Both the position numbers and the translations under genes were made by a program. From Sambucus nigra (lineage: Eukaryota; Streptophyta; Magnoliopsida; Dipsacales; Adoxaceae): 64,000 nucleotides of DNA. The notes under the pieces were generated by a model. That model ran no database searches and was not told the DNA's origin. It worked only from the letters and a program-made list of their open reading frames with translations. Location of the stretch: the NCBI GenBank assembly GCA_949130495.1, contig OX422218.1:45470823-45534822 (forward strand), written 5' to 3'. How positions within the stretch are numbered: the first letter of the stretch is position 1; each line of letters starts with the position of its first letter. Shown here piece after piece: positions 26,368-38,929 of the stretch.

Positions 26368-29190
26368 TGTAATACCCCGTAATTTTATTGATTTTTATTT
26401 AAGGGATTAATTAAATTAATTGGGAATTAATTCGGGTACAAATACTAGCGAGATGTGAGTTGGTAGTTGATTATGATGTTAAAATTGTCGCGAGACAGAA
26501 ATACGATAATTTGGAAATTTAATTGGGACGCGCGTGTCAGTCGCGCCAGGAATGTAATTATTGGAATTAAAAAGTGAATTATATTTTTATCAAACGAATG
26601 GTCTCTTTGAGTGTGCCAACGTGTCCGGAAAGGTCGAAATAGTCAGAAAACACTAGCCGGGGGTTTAGTTTGGGTCCCGGAGCATTTTTGGGCCATACAG
26701 GCAACCTAGAAGGGTATTTTGGTAATTTTAACAATAGGGGAATTAAAATCCACGAATTTTAGAGGTTAATTTTATATTAGAAATAAACCCACTAAGTCCA
26801 ATATCAGTATTTAGCAAGTAGTGGGCTACGGGAGTTATAGGGAGAGTCTTAAGAGGTTCCAAAAGAAACCCCTAGCCACCATCACCATCTTTGGGAGAAA
26901 TTTGTAAAGAGAAAGAGGAGAATCAGCCTTCATCCTTCAACATCAAATCAGAAAACCTAAGGCAAGTGGTTTAATTACATAATTTCAAGCGAATGTTTCC
27001 TCCATGCTTAGGAATAAATATATGTCTTGTATTGAAAGTTTGATGAAAAAAAACCATGAAATTGGAGATAGAACTCATAATCTTATATAGGGATTGCATG
27101 TAGAATGGTAATGAATGAATTCCATATCCAAAATGTATCTTTGATGATTTAAAAATGGATTTATAAGGAGAAATTACAGACGTTAAAATTCTGGCTTCAT
27201 GTTTATAGGGTTTGGGATAATGTTTGGGAATTATGATGATTACATGTTAATTTAGGAAGCATTGATCCCAAATATATGTTAGAGGGTGACTTAGGAGGAC
27301 TAAGAGTAGTTTAAAAACGTTAAAACTTAATTGGGATGATCTTAGTGTGGATTTAGAGGAGAGAAATCTGAAGAAAAACGAATTGGGGGAATTTCTGGGC
27401 GCAGTCTGCCATCTCGTTAGAACACCTGCCCAGGTCGTTCGAATGACCTCGTTCGAACGAGCTTCTAACGAGATGACAGTATCCCTTCTAACGAGTTGGT
27501 AGTTCATTCGAAGCCTTTTGTTCGAACGACACTCGTTCGAACGAGACTTCTAACGAGTTGACATAATGGCCTTTTTAGCCTGATTTGATTTCAAATGTCC
27601 CGTAGACTTAAGTAATTGAGAATTAACCTTCCCTTATTGACTAGTGGGTATAATTGTGAGAGTTGGGGTACGTTGAGGGGTAGAACTTAGAACCTTATAG
27701 TAATCCGAATGACATTTTTGGAATAGGAAACGAATACCTAATTACGACGTGAGAAGGGTTGACAACGTTAATATACAAATCGGGGACTTATAAACGTATA
27801 ACATTAAATGACGGTATAAGAACGAGAAGAATACCTATATTAATAATTCGAGATATCTAAGATGTGTGAATGCTTAGTATATGTGGTTTTATGTGTAAAA
27901 CATTCCTACTATACTTGCTATCACGGGAGGTCTGCGTTCGATTAGGGCCATCTAATCTTTGTGTGCGTACGGGGGATTTAGATTGGTACCTTGAGGACAT
28001 AGGTCAGAGAAGGACTTATTGAGAAGTTATTAAGTCTGCTGATCATGGGAGCGTAGGTATGTGCGTGAACCATGTGATGTGAACTATGTTCGCCTCCATT
28101 GTGTGTGATTATTGTTATTTGAGAGCGATTCCTGAGAGATTCGGAATGCGTGGTCCTTATGTACGTGATGTACCAGGATTGGATAGCAGAGTATGTGTGC
28201 ACCGCAGCTTAGTCTCGGGGTTCTAGTATTGTATATTTATGATGAGAATAATATACTGTTAATTGAAATGAACTGTAATGTATAAATATGAGTATCTGCA
28301 ATATCAACATTTTGTAAACGATAAAATGGAAGATCTCTAGTGATTAGTAGTACTAAAATGGGAAACTGTGTAGAAGAGTAAAACACTCTGTTTAAAATAA
28401 GATGTCGGGAATTAAATCATGAATCGTATAGTAACGTTAGATTTTATATTGAACCAGTTAGATACGGGCATAACTAGATTCGATTACGGATACGTTATGA
28501 GTGCACGGATAGTCGAGAGGTCGGTATTTCGTGTGAGAGCACGTCCTAACATGTATTTTGCATTCATTGTTTTATGTCATCAAAACACTTGCTATATTTT
28601 AAACTGTTTTCCACAATCGGGCTCTGACCCGTTTGCTTTCAAATATATTTTTGTAAAAACCTTTTAGGTGCCCAACTACAAGGACACCATGCATAGGAGT
28701 TCCATTCAGGTGACTGACTGTAGCTGCCATGGAAGTTACAGGACTTTGACAGTAGACGCCTCCACTTTCGATCTTGACTCTATGTTACCAGATTTTCCTC
28801 ATCTGTTGGGAATGTCTCCCCATTTCTTTTAGACACTTTATTTATCCAGTTATATCAGATTTTTGGGTTGTAATTAATTTAGTGATGCAGACTTAGTATT
28901 TGTTTATTCCTGTATTTGGATTGTTGTGAGGAGTATCCCTCCAGACTCATTACTATTTTATGGTTATTCCATTGTCATTATGTTGTGGTGGTTATGTTAG
29001 CATTTCATAATTTAATTATTACATGTTAATCGGATTTAATTAAAATTGACAACTCACTTTTTAAATATTAGGTGGCTAGTAATTAATAAAACGTTTTCGA
29101 CAGTGATGCGATGAACTGAACCAACTTGGCATTTTGTATTAATTTAATAAAGGAGTAGCTACCCGGTATTTAATTAGTCGGGGTGTCACA
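26368..29190 (+). repeat. Gypsy-2 5' LTR
   Basis: This 2823 bp LTR is collinear with 34001-36849. It holds an array of GTTCGAAC and CTTCTAACGAG palindromic/inverted motifs at 27411-27560, about 1.04 kb from its start. Confidence 0.93.
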
Positions 29191-29192
29191 TG

Positions 29193-29204
29193 TGGTATCA
29201 GAGC
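29193..29204 (+). other. Gypsy-2 primer-binding site
   Basis: TGGTATCAGAGC lies two bases after the LTR end and matches initiator tRNA-Met. The leader to the gag ATG at 29374 is about 170 bp. Confidence 0.92.
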
Positions 29205-29373
29205 ATCAGGTTCTAGTGTCCTTAGGATCTGTACGGCTTATTATGTTTCCGCTGAGCTTTCTTGGATGTAGAGCCCTATATTTTAGAACTATTGTATTCT
29301 TTTATGTATGTTCCGCTCTTCAGCTATTTTGAGATAATAACTGCGAACTTATAAGACTTTACTCTCATTTCAA

Positions 29374-30714
29374 ATGCCTCCACGACGTGCACAGCGAGTT
29401 CCTAGGGATGCACAACCCGAGCCACATCCTGCACAAGTTCAGGGAACCATGAATGCTGTCGAGGTTGCAGCTATTGTAGCCCAAGCGGTGAATGCCGCCC
29501 TAACAGTTGTACAGCTGGCACCACCCCAGGCGCCGATAGTGGTGCCAGTTCAGGCTCATGCATTCCCGTCTGCTTGGGAACGCGTTCGTGATGCTTTTCA
29601 GAAAGCACACCCTCCAGAGTTTGCAGGTAGCTCCGACGTTGTAGTGTCCAGTCAGTGGAGGAAGAACATTCAGAGGCACTTAAGGATGTACTAGTGCACG
29701 GATGTTTAGAAGCAGATACTAGTTAATTTTAAGCTAGTAGGATCAGCATTGCAGTGGTGGGAGTCTATTACCACCGCGGAGGAGAGGGACGCCCTTTCTA
29801 TTCAGGAGTTCTGGGTGCGGTTCGACCGCAAATATTTTCCATCCGTTGTTCACACTGAGATAAGGAGGAAGTTAATGAACCTCAAGAAGGAGGGGAAGAC
29901 CGTGGCCGAGTATGAGGTCAAATTCACAAATCTCTTGAATATTGTTCCCGATGAGATTCCAACTGAGGAGAAGAATATTTAGAAGTTCATGGACGGATTG
30001 ACTTAGAGGATCCGACAGCACTTGTTGGGAAATCTTTCGTTGGCCACTTACTCTAACGTGGTTAACGCGACACTGCTTCACTTCTAGGAACACCGCTTTC
30101 ACATGTCTGAGAGTAAGAGATCAGGAGAGTCCAGCCATCAAGGCAGTATAGGGGGAAATGGTGCCAGCGGGGCACAATCTGTTCAGGGTCAGCACAGGCA
30201 TGGTGATCAGGATTCCCAACAGGGGGATCCTAAGAGATTAAGATCTGGGGGTTTCAGGAATGGTCAGGGAGGTTTCAGACATGGCAATCAGGGTCAGAAC
30301 GGCCATCAGGGCCAGATTGGTCAGCAACAACAATTTCAGCAGGGCCAGCATGGTCAAGGTAGGAATGGTAACGGCCATCAGGGCCGAGGGCAGCAGGGAC
30401 AGTGAGGAGGAAACTTCCCAAGGAAGTGCTTCGTGTGTGGTAAGATTGGCCACAAATTCCAGGATTGTCCTGATAGGGGCAGGGCCCCACAACAGCAGCA
30501 ATCGGGTGCTCGACATGAGCCACAGAGGCTTATGTTTCCCGCTGCCCTCCCAGCACCACCACAGGTGGCAACATTACCACCCATTCCAGCGGTCCCAGTT
30601 CAACAGGGACAACTTCAGTATGGGAGAGTGTACCAGCTCCAACAGGCCGCCGTCCCACAAGATCCACTTGCTATTGAGGGTATGTTCTCTATTCAGGGGA
30701 CTATGGGGCGTATT
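29374..30714 (+). pseudogene. Gypsy-2 gag with CCHC zinc knuckle
   Basis: The start MPPRRAQRVPRDAQPEP is typical of chromovirus gag. The retrotransposon gag core is visible as LQWWESITTAEERDAL, FWVRFDRKYFPSVVH and EYEVKFTNLLNIVPDE, followed by a Gly/Gln/His-rich stretch and the knuckle CFVCGKIGHKFQDC at 30427-30468. Everything lies in one frame, but stops occur at 29692, 29707, 29980, 30004, 30085 (all TAG) and 30403 (TGA). Several of the TAGs sit where Gln is expected (for example DGLT-Q-RIRQHL). Gag would form the particle and bind the RNA. Confidence 0.92.
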
Positions 30715-33700
30715 TTATTTGATACGGGGGCCACACATTATTTCATTGCCACGAGATTTGCACGCACTATTGGGTTGTTAGACACTGCAGAGAGCACGAT
30801 TACTTGTGTAGATTCACCGTTGAGTAAGGGTTCTGTAATTTCCCTTATTTGTAGAGGTGTGGGTATAGAGATCGGGAGGTTTACTTTACTCGCTGATATG
30901 TTAGTATTAAAGATGACTGAGTATGATGCGATTGTTGGTATGGATTCGCTAGTTGCGTACCGAGCCATGATTGATTATTTCAGTAGGAGTATCATATTTG
31001 CCATTACCGAGCAGGAGATGTTTTTAGTGGCGATGCCTCGCCCTGAGGGAGGATCTTCCACTCATTTGTACTATATAGAGGAGGAGACCTCTAAGGAAGT
31101 GGTGATACCACTTAATTCAATTCCAGTCATGAGAGAGTTTGCTGATGTATTCCAGGATATACCTGGATTACCTCCTAGTAGAGAGATAGATTTTATTATT
31201 GATTTGACGCCGGGCACACGGCCCATTGCCCGCGCACCGTACCGTATGGCTCCAGCGGAGATGAGAGAGCTAAGGGATCAGATAGAGTAGTTCTTGGGTC
31301 AGGGGTTTATCCGGAGGAGTACTTCGCCGTGGGGGGCCCCTGTGTTGTTCGTAAAGAAGAGAGATGGATCGTTGAGGTTGTGTGTAGATTATCGGGAGTT
31401 GAATAAGGTCACGATACGGAATAAGTATCCGTTGCCCCAAATCGATGACTTATTTGACCAGTTGAGAGGAGCCTTCTTCTTCTCAAAAATTAATTTGCGA
31501 TCGGGATACCATCAGTTGCGTATCATGGAACATGAAGTCTCGAAGACTGCTTTCTTGACGCGATATGGTTCCTATAAATTTTGGGTTATGCCTTTTGGCT
31601 TGACCAACGCTCCAGTCGTGTTTATGGACTTAATGAATAGGGTGTTCAGAGAGTTCCTAGACCAGTTCGTCATTGTGTTTATCGATGACATCCTAGTTTA
31701 CTCCCAGACAGAAGAGGAGCACGCCGAGCATTTGAGGCAGGTTTTGTAGACGCTACGTCAGAACGAGATTTATGCAAAGTATGAGAAGTGTGGGTTCTGG
31801 TTGAAGGAGGTTCAGTTTTTGGGGCATATCATTTCAGACCGAGGGATATCTGTTGATCCGGGGAAGGTATCCGCGGTGAGGGAGTGGGGACAGCCCACGA
31901 CACCGACTGAGATCTGTAGTTTCTTGGGCCTAGCAGGATACTACAGGAGGTTTATTCGGGGTTTCTCAAAGATAGCGGGTCCTTTGACATATCTGACTCA
32001 CAAAGGTGTACCATTCATCTGGAGCGATGCCTGTCAGTTGGCATTCGATGAGTTGAAGGACAAGTTGACCTCAGTGCCTGTGTTAGTATTGCCCAGACCG
32101 GGAGTTGAGTATTTAGTTTACACCGATGCGTCCTTACAAGTACTTGGAGGTGTGCTGCAACAGGAGAGTCAGGCTATAGCTTATGCTTCCCGTAAGCTTA
32201 AGCCTCACGAGAGGAATTACCCCACCCATGACTTGGAGTTAGCGGCAGTCGTATTCGCTCTTCGGATTTGGAGACACTATCTCCTGGGGGAGAAATTTCG
32301 GTTGCTCACAGACCACAAGTCTCTATAATACCTCTTCACGCAGAAGGCGCTGAATATGCGTCAACGTCGGTGGCTTGATCTTGTGAAGGATTATCAGTTC
32401 GATATCCAGTATCACCCAGGGAAGGCTAACGTGGTAGCAGACGCGGTGAGCCGTCAGCCGGTAGATGAGGTGGCCGAGGTGTGGAAAGCTAAGTGGAAGG
32501 AGTTGGGACACCAGGATGCAGTGGCCCGATCGTTCATGTATGTGATGATTATTACACCTCAGATTGTTACGAGAGTAGTAAAGGCCCAGGCAAATGACTC
32601 GTTCTGTCAGGAGCAGATAGTTCGATTACTAGCAGAGGGAGTCGAGTCCTATACCGTTGGCTCAGACGGGGGATTACGCTTTAATGGGAGACTAGTCATT
32701 TCGAAAGGGGAGGACTTGCGACACGAGGTAATGACGGAGTCGCACGACTCACGGTTCGCGGTACACCCTGGTGGGGATAAGATGTACCAAGACATAAGAC
32801 GACAGTATTGGTGGAGCGGGATAAAGAGAGATATCACCGTGTTTGTTTCTAAATGTGCCACTTGTCAGCTAGTAAAGGTGGACCATCAGAAATCGACAGG
32901 ACTTCTACAACCGTTAGAGGTTCCGACGTGGATATGGGAGAGCATCTCCATGGACTTTATCACGAGGTTACCTACGTCGCAGAGGGGTCACGACTCCATT
33001 TGGGTAATTATGGATAGGTTTACCAAAGTTGCTCATTTTCTGCCCTTGAGGACCGACTACACTACGGGACAGTATGCCCAGCTTTTCATTGCGGAAATAG
33101 TGAGACTTCACGAGGTACCTCTAAATATCGTGTCTGACCGAGACAAGATATTTGTTCACGATTTTGGGAGAGTTTTCAGGAGGCCATGGGTATGGAGTTG
33201 CGGATGAGTACGGCTTATCACCCGCAAACGGATGGGCAAACTGAGCGGACAAATCAGATGTTGGAGGACATGTTGCGTATGTGCATCCTAGACTTTGGAG
33301 GTGGATGGGAGCAGTACCTTCCACTGGTGGAGTTTGCTTATAATAACTCCTATCAGTTCACCATTGGCATGGATCCATTTGAGGCGTTGTACGGTAGACC
33401 TTGTTGTTCCCCAGCATGTTGGTTAGAGGTAGGGGATAACAAACTCCTTGGGCCGAAAGTGATTCAGGACACTTCGACAAGGATATAGATGATACGGAGC
33501 CGCATTCGGGTAGCTCAGGACCGACAGAAGAGCTATGCTGATGCAAAGAGATTCTTCATAGAATTCAAGGTGGGGGACCAGGTGTTACTCAGAGTATCTC
33601 CTATGAAGGGGATAATGCATTTTGAGAAGAAGGGGAAACTAGCACCAAGGTATGTGGGGCCATTTTCTATCATCGAGCGTATTGGGCCAGTTGCGTATAG

Positions 33701-33953
33701 ACTGGGGTTACCGGAGCACTTGCATAGGATTCATGATGTGTTCCATATTTCCTCGCTAAGGAAATATCTTAGGGACGATTTGGCCCATACTCACATTGCT
33801 TTGGAGGACATCGATCTCCAGCCCGAAAACTGAGGTCGAAGATACTACCGTTAGTACGTGTGCAGTGAAGACATCGTAATGCCGAGGAGTCCAAATGGGA
33901 GCGCGAGGATGAAATGTGCGAGCGATATCCAGAGTTATTTTTACCAGGTACTC
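30715..33953 (+). pseudogene. Gypsy-2 pol: protease, RT, RNase H, integrase, chromodomain relic
   Basis: It continues in the gag frame. The protease is ILFDTGATHYFIATRFA (DTG at 30721). The RT has [31 protein letters not shown] and [11 protein letters not shown] (FIDD at 31678). RNase H has [15 protein letters not shown] and LLTDHKSL. The integrase has the zinc-binding HPGGDKMYQDIRRQYWW...CATCQLVK, then SMDFITRLP, IVSDRDKIF and HPQTDGQTERT (D, D, E). Stops are TAG 31288, TAG 31747, TAA 32326 and, after a one-base deletion near 33154-33168, TAG 33486. The C-terminus has [20 protein letters not shown] and [15 protein letters not shown] chromodomain tail (RHRNAEESKWERE) follows the TGA at 33831 with its N-terminal part missing. 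Confidence 0.94.
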
Positions 33954-33989
33954 TTTAGTTCCGAATTTCGAGACGAAATTCTATTATTA

Positions 33990-34000
33990 GGGGGGAAGTA
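33990..34000 (+). other. Gypsy-2 polypurine tract
   Basis: The purine-rich GGGGGGAAGTA ends directly at the 3' LTR start, matching the position of the gypsy-1 tract. Confidence 0.8.
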
Positions 34001-36849
34001 TGTAATACCCCGTAATTTTATTAATTTTTATTTAAGGGATTAATTAAATTAAATGAGAATTAATTGGGAATTAATCCGGGTACAAATACTAGCGAGATGT
34101 GAGTTGGTATTTGATTATCATGTTAAAATTATCGCGAGACAGAAATACGACAATTTGGAAATTTAATTGGGACGCGCGTGTCAGTCGCGTCAGGAATGTA
34201 ATTATTGGAATTAAAAAGTGAATTATATTTTTATCAACCGAATGGTCATTTTGAGTGCTTCAACGTGTCCGTAAAGGTCTAAATAGTCAGAAAACACTAG
34301 CCGGGGGTTTAGTTTGGGTCCCGGGGCATTTTTGGGCCATACCGGCAACCTAGAAGGGTATTTTGGTAATTTTAAAAATAGGGGAATTAAAACCCACGAA
34401 TTTTAGAGGTTAATTTTATATTAGAAATAAACCCACTAAGTCCAATATCAGCATTTAACAAGTAGTGGGCTACGGGAGTTATAGGGAGAGTCTTAAGAGG
34501 TTCCAAAAGAAACCCCTAGCCACCATCACCATCTTTGGGAGAAATCTGTATAAAGAAAGAGGAGAATCAGCCTTCATCCTTCAACATCAAATCAGAAAAC
34601 CAAAGGCAAGTGGTTTAATTACATAATTTCAAGAGAATGTTTCCTCCATGCTTAGGATTAAATATATGTCTTGTATTGAAAGTTTGATGAAAAAACCCAT
34701 GAAATTGGAGAAAGAACTCATAATCTTATATAGGGATTGCATGTAGAATGGTAATGAATGAATTCCATATCCAAAATGTATCTTTGATGATTTAAAAACG
34801 GATTTATAAGGAGAAATTGCAGACGTTAAAATTCTGGCTTCATGTTTATAGGGTTTGGGATAATGTTTGGGAATTATGATGATTACATGTTAATTTAGGA
34901 GGCATTGACCCCAAATATATGTTAGAGGGTGACTTAGGAGGACTAAGAGTAGTTTAAAAACGTTAAAACTTAATTGGGATGATCTTAGTGGGGATTTAGA
35001 GGAGAGAAATCTGAAGAAAAACGAATTGGGGGAATTTTTGGGCGCAGTCTGCCATCTCGTTAGAAAACCTGCCCAGGTCGTTCGAACGACCTCGTTCTAA
35101 CGAGCTTCTAACGAGATGACAGTATCCCTTCTAACGAGTTGGTAGTTCGTTCAAAGCCTTTCGTTCGAACGACACTCGTTCGAACGACCTCATTCGAACG
35201 AGACTTCTAACGAGTTGACATAATGGCCTTTTTGGCCTGATTTTATTTCAAATGTCCCGTAGACTTAAGTAATTGAGAATTAACCTTCCCTTATTGACTA
35301 GTGGGTATAATTGTGAGAGTTAGGGTACGTTGAGGAGTAGAACTTAGAACCTTATAGTAATCCCAATGACATTTGTGGAATAGGAAACGAATACCTAATT
35401 ACGACGTGAGAAGGGTTGATAACGTTAATATACAAATCGGGGACTTATAAACGTATAACATTAAATGATGGTATAAGAATGAGAAGCATACCTATATTAA
35501 TAATTTGAGATATCTAAGATGTGTGAATGCTTAGTATATGTGGGTTTATGTGTAAAACATACCTACCATACTTGCTATCATGGGAGGTCTGCGTTCGATT
35601 AGGGCCATCTAATCTTTGTGTGCCTACGGGGGGGATTTAGATTGGTATCTCGAGGACATAGGTCAGAGAAGGACTTATTGAGAAGTTAGTAAATCTGCTG
35701 ATTATGGGAGCGTAGGTATGTGCGAGACCCATGTGATGTGAACTATGTTCGCCTTCATTTTGTGTGATTGTTGTTATTTGAGAACGATTCCTGAGAGATT
35801 TGGAATGCGTGGTCCTTATGTACGTGATGTACCGGGATTGGATAGCAGAGTATGTGTGCACCGCAGCTTAGTCTCGGGGTGCTAGTATTGTATATTTATG
35901 ATGAGAATAATATACTATTAATTGAAATGAACTGTAATGTATAAATGTGAGTATCTACAATATCAACATTTTGTAAAAGATAAAATGGAAGATCCCTAGT
36001 GATTAGTAGTACTAAAATGGGAAACTGTGTAGAAGAGTAAAACACTCTGTTTAAAATAAGATGTCGGGAATTAAATCGTGAATCGTATCGTAACGTTAGA
36101 TTTTATATTGAACCAGTTAGATACGGGCATAACTAGATTCGATTACGGATACGTTAGGAGTGCACGGATAGTCGGGAGGTCAGTATTTCATGTGAGAGCA
36201 TATCCTAACATGTATTTTGCATTCATTGTTTTATGTCATTAAAACACTTGCTATATTTTAAATTATTTTCCACAATCGGGCTCTGACCCGTTTGCTTTCA
36301 AATATAATTTTGTAAAAACCTTTTAGGTGCCCCTCCACAAGGACACCATGCATAGGAGTTCCATTCAGGTGACGGACTGTAGCTGTCGTGGAAGTTACAG
36401 GACTTTGACAGTAGATGCCTCCACTTTCGATCTTGACTCTATGTTACCAGATTTTCCTCATCTGTTGGGCATGTCGTCCCATTTCTTTTAGACACTTTAT
36501 TTATCCAGTTATATCAGATTTTTGGGTTATAATTAATTTAGTGATGCAGACTTAGTATTTGTTTATTCCTGTATTTGGATTGTTGTGAGGAGTATCCCTT
36601 CAGACTCATTACTATTTTATGGTTATTCCATTGTCATTATGTTGTGGTGGTTATGTTAGCATTTCATAATTTAATTATTGCATGTTAATCGGATTTAATT
36701 AAAACTGACAACTCACTTTTTAAATATTAGGTGGCTAGTAATTAATAAAACGTTTTCGACAGTGATGCTATGAACTGAACCAACTTGACATTTTGTATTA
36801 ATTTAATAAAAGAGTAGCTACCCGGTATTTAATTAGTCGGGGTGTCACT
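34001..36849 (+). repeat. Gypsy-2 3' LTR
   Basis: This 2849 bp LTR differs from the 5' LTR by scattered substitutions and by an extra CATTCGAACGAG-type unit in its palindrome array (35052-35220). It is followed by GATTT. Confidence 0.93.
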
Positions 36850-37702
36850 GATTTTTATTAATCCGCCTAAGATTTAACAGTGGTCAAGAGATATAATAGA
36901 CATTACAAAGATATTAGTGTGTCCAAAGGTAATGATAGATTGACAACTTCTAAACAGTGTTAAATGTACAAACATTTTTTTTATCAAAACTACACTACCC
37001 ATGGAAGTGATTTGTACAAGAGATATACCTAGTGTTTATGTGGACCGAGGTTAAAAAATAGAGGGGACAACTTCCCAAGGCAACACGCTTATCAGAGTCA
37101 TTTAATTCGTGGGTTAAAGAGATCTCTATGGCTGAGGTTATAAAAAAGAACAAATAGCTGCATATGGCAGTGGTTGTCATAGCCATATAGACGTAATAGA
37201 GTTTTACCAAATGACAGACATATTGCACAAGGCCCAAAGCAGTTAAAGTGGATCAAAATAAGAAGAGACAAAATTAACTGTAAAAAACTAAACAATATAG
37301 AATGTTCAACTAACTTTATCATAGCTTCACTATCCAAGGCAGTAAATGCATACATATTACCGAACATAAAAAAATCACTTACACAAGATCCTCTAAGATG
37401 TAACTAAACAAATGTTATGACTAAAATCATATGTGTATAAAGTGATAACTATATTAATATGTACAAATTAAAATAAGTAACTGATATTTATATAAATGTA
37501 TACAAGTTAAACAAAATTATATATATTTTAAATTAAGAAATATTTACATAACACTTAAGAAATATTTGTTTCTAATCATCAAAATTAATAAATAATATTA
37601 ACCTAAAAGGTACAATAATTACAAGGTAAATTGTACAATAATTACAATTAAAATAATTTAATATTAAATTAGGGATTAATTATATTTTCATTTAAAAAAA
37701 TA

Positions 37703-38494
37703 TATTATAAAGTTGTATATAATAAAAGTAGTAGAATGATGTAATTCTTGTGTACATGCATTGCTTGCCAATTGGGAAATGAGATTTGGGGAGTAATATT
37801 TCGTGTTGTGTGTTCTGTTGTGATTCAATCTGGTAATACCCCACAGTCGGGAGATCGGGGCATGGCATTATGTCTGTTTTAGAGGACTTAAGACACCTAA
37901 CTAACCATTATTTATCTCATTCTTAAGAGCTACGAGACTTATGAGGAATGAGCATCTCACAACTTTCTCTCTAATAGACTCGGGCGTATTGGGGCTCATG
38001 TACTCCTCCCCATTAGAACCCTCAAATCAACGATCGCCATATGAAATGGTGGGGTCTGGGTGATCCACTCTCCAACTTTCCAATTGCTTGTAATTCATGT
38101 TACGAGGAGCTACGGTGGCCTGATTTGGTTTCTTATTGCTATTCGTATAATATTTTAGGGGGAGCCCTTCAATTAGAATCATCTTAGGGTTTGGATCGTA
38201 TTTTTTTTAAGTAGGATGAACACTATAAAAAATTCTAGGCAGGGTTGGCAAAATGTTGAAAACTCAGTGGCTTAGTGATGTAACTCGTGGTCTCTTTATG
38301 AGACTGAAGGAAATTGGGTGGTTTAATTAGGCTTGATAATGGGTAGGTCATGTCATATCATATCAAATTTACGTCATGCCAAGAAGATCCTATTATGTTC
38401 TACCCATACTTAATTCGTTAAATATTGTTTATAATGTGAGTCATATCATATGTGTTAAAAGAGAAATAGGGCATATAGAGAATTTTAGAGAAAG
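37703..38494. other. Unassigned spacer between copia-A LTR and copia-C
   Basis: No ORF or terminal repeat was recognised. The stretch has moderate GC in its first half (for example around 37840-38060) and becomes AT-rich towards the copia-C LTR. Confidence 0.45.
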
Positions 38495-38619
38495 GAAGAG
38501 TTTATCATTAATTGGTATGTCAATAATAGGGGGTCACTCCTTATTTATAGTATAAATTGGTAAAGTCCTAATAGGAGTGGGCATCCACTTAAATAAGATA
38601 AATACAAATACTTACAACA
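38495..38619 (-). repeat. Copia-C 3' LTR (left on plus strand)
   Basis: It ends CTTACAACA on the plus strand, next to CTCCCTCTTGG (the polypurine tract on the minus strand). It aligns with about 110 bp at 44735-44843; the left boundary is uncertain. Confidence 0.6.
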
Positions 38620-38929
38620 CTCCCTCTTGGATGTATACCATTTCCACAATTCAATGATTATTGCCTCATTAAAACCTTACTAAGGAAAACCCATTGGAAA
38701 AAATCGAAGTGAAGGAAAAGGAGTACAATTTTTGTGATCACTGAGTCGGTGTTAGACGTGCTTAATGTTGCCTCATTAAAACCTTTACTAGGAAAATCCA
38801 GTGGGACAAAACCTAGCCAAAGGAAAAAGTACAGCACACAAATGTCCCAAATAATATGTTCTTCTATCCTTCCCTTAATAAGATGTTCCCCCTGATTGAT
38901 ATGTTCAATTTCACTGTTGACGGAGTCGA

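Larger units (their letters stand above)
26368..36849 (+). mobile_element. Ty3/gypsy chromovirus-like retrotransposon gypsy-2
   Basis: The LTRs are 26368-29190 and 34001-36849, both starting TGTAATACCCCGTAATTTTA and ending GGGGTGTCAC plus one base (A in the 5' LTR, T in the 3' LTR). With that reading the target duplication is GATTT (26363-26367, 36850-36854), inside the copia-A solo LTR. The internal region has the initiator-Met primer-binding site, gag, protease, RT, RNase H, integrase, a GPY/F-type C-terminus and a damaged chromodomain, which places it among chromoviruses, probably Tekay/Del. The LTRs are much closer to each other than those of gypsy-1. Confidence 0.93.

Noticed and set aside
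27411..27560. Repeated GTTCGAAC/CTTCTAACGAG blocks as a CRISPR array
   Set aside because: Units are short, palindromic and without uniform spacers, and the context is a plant LTR.
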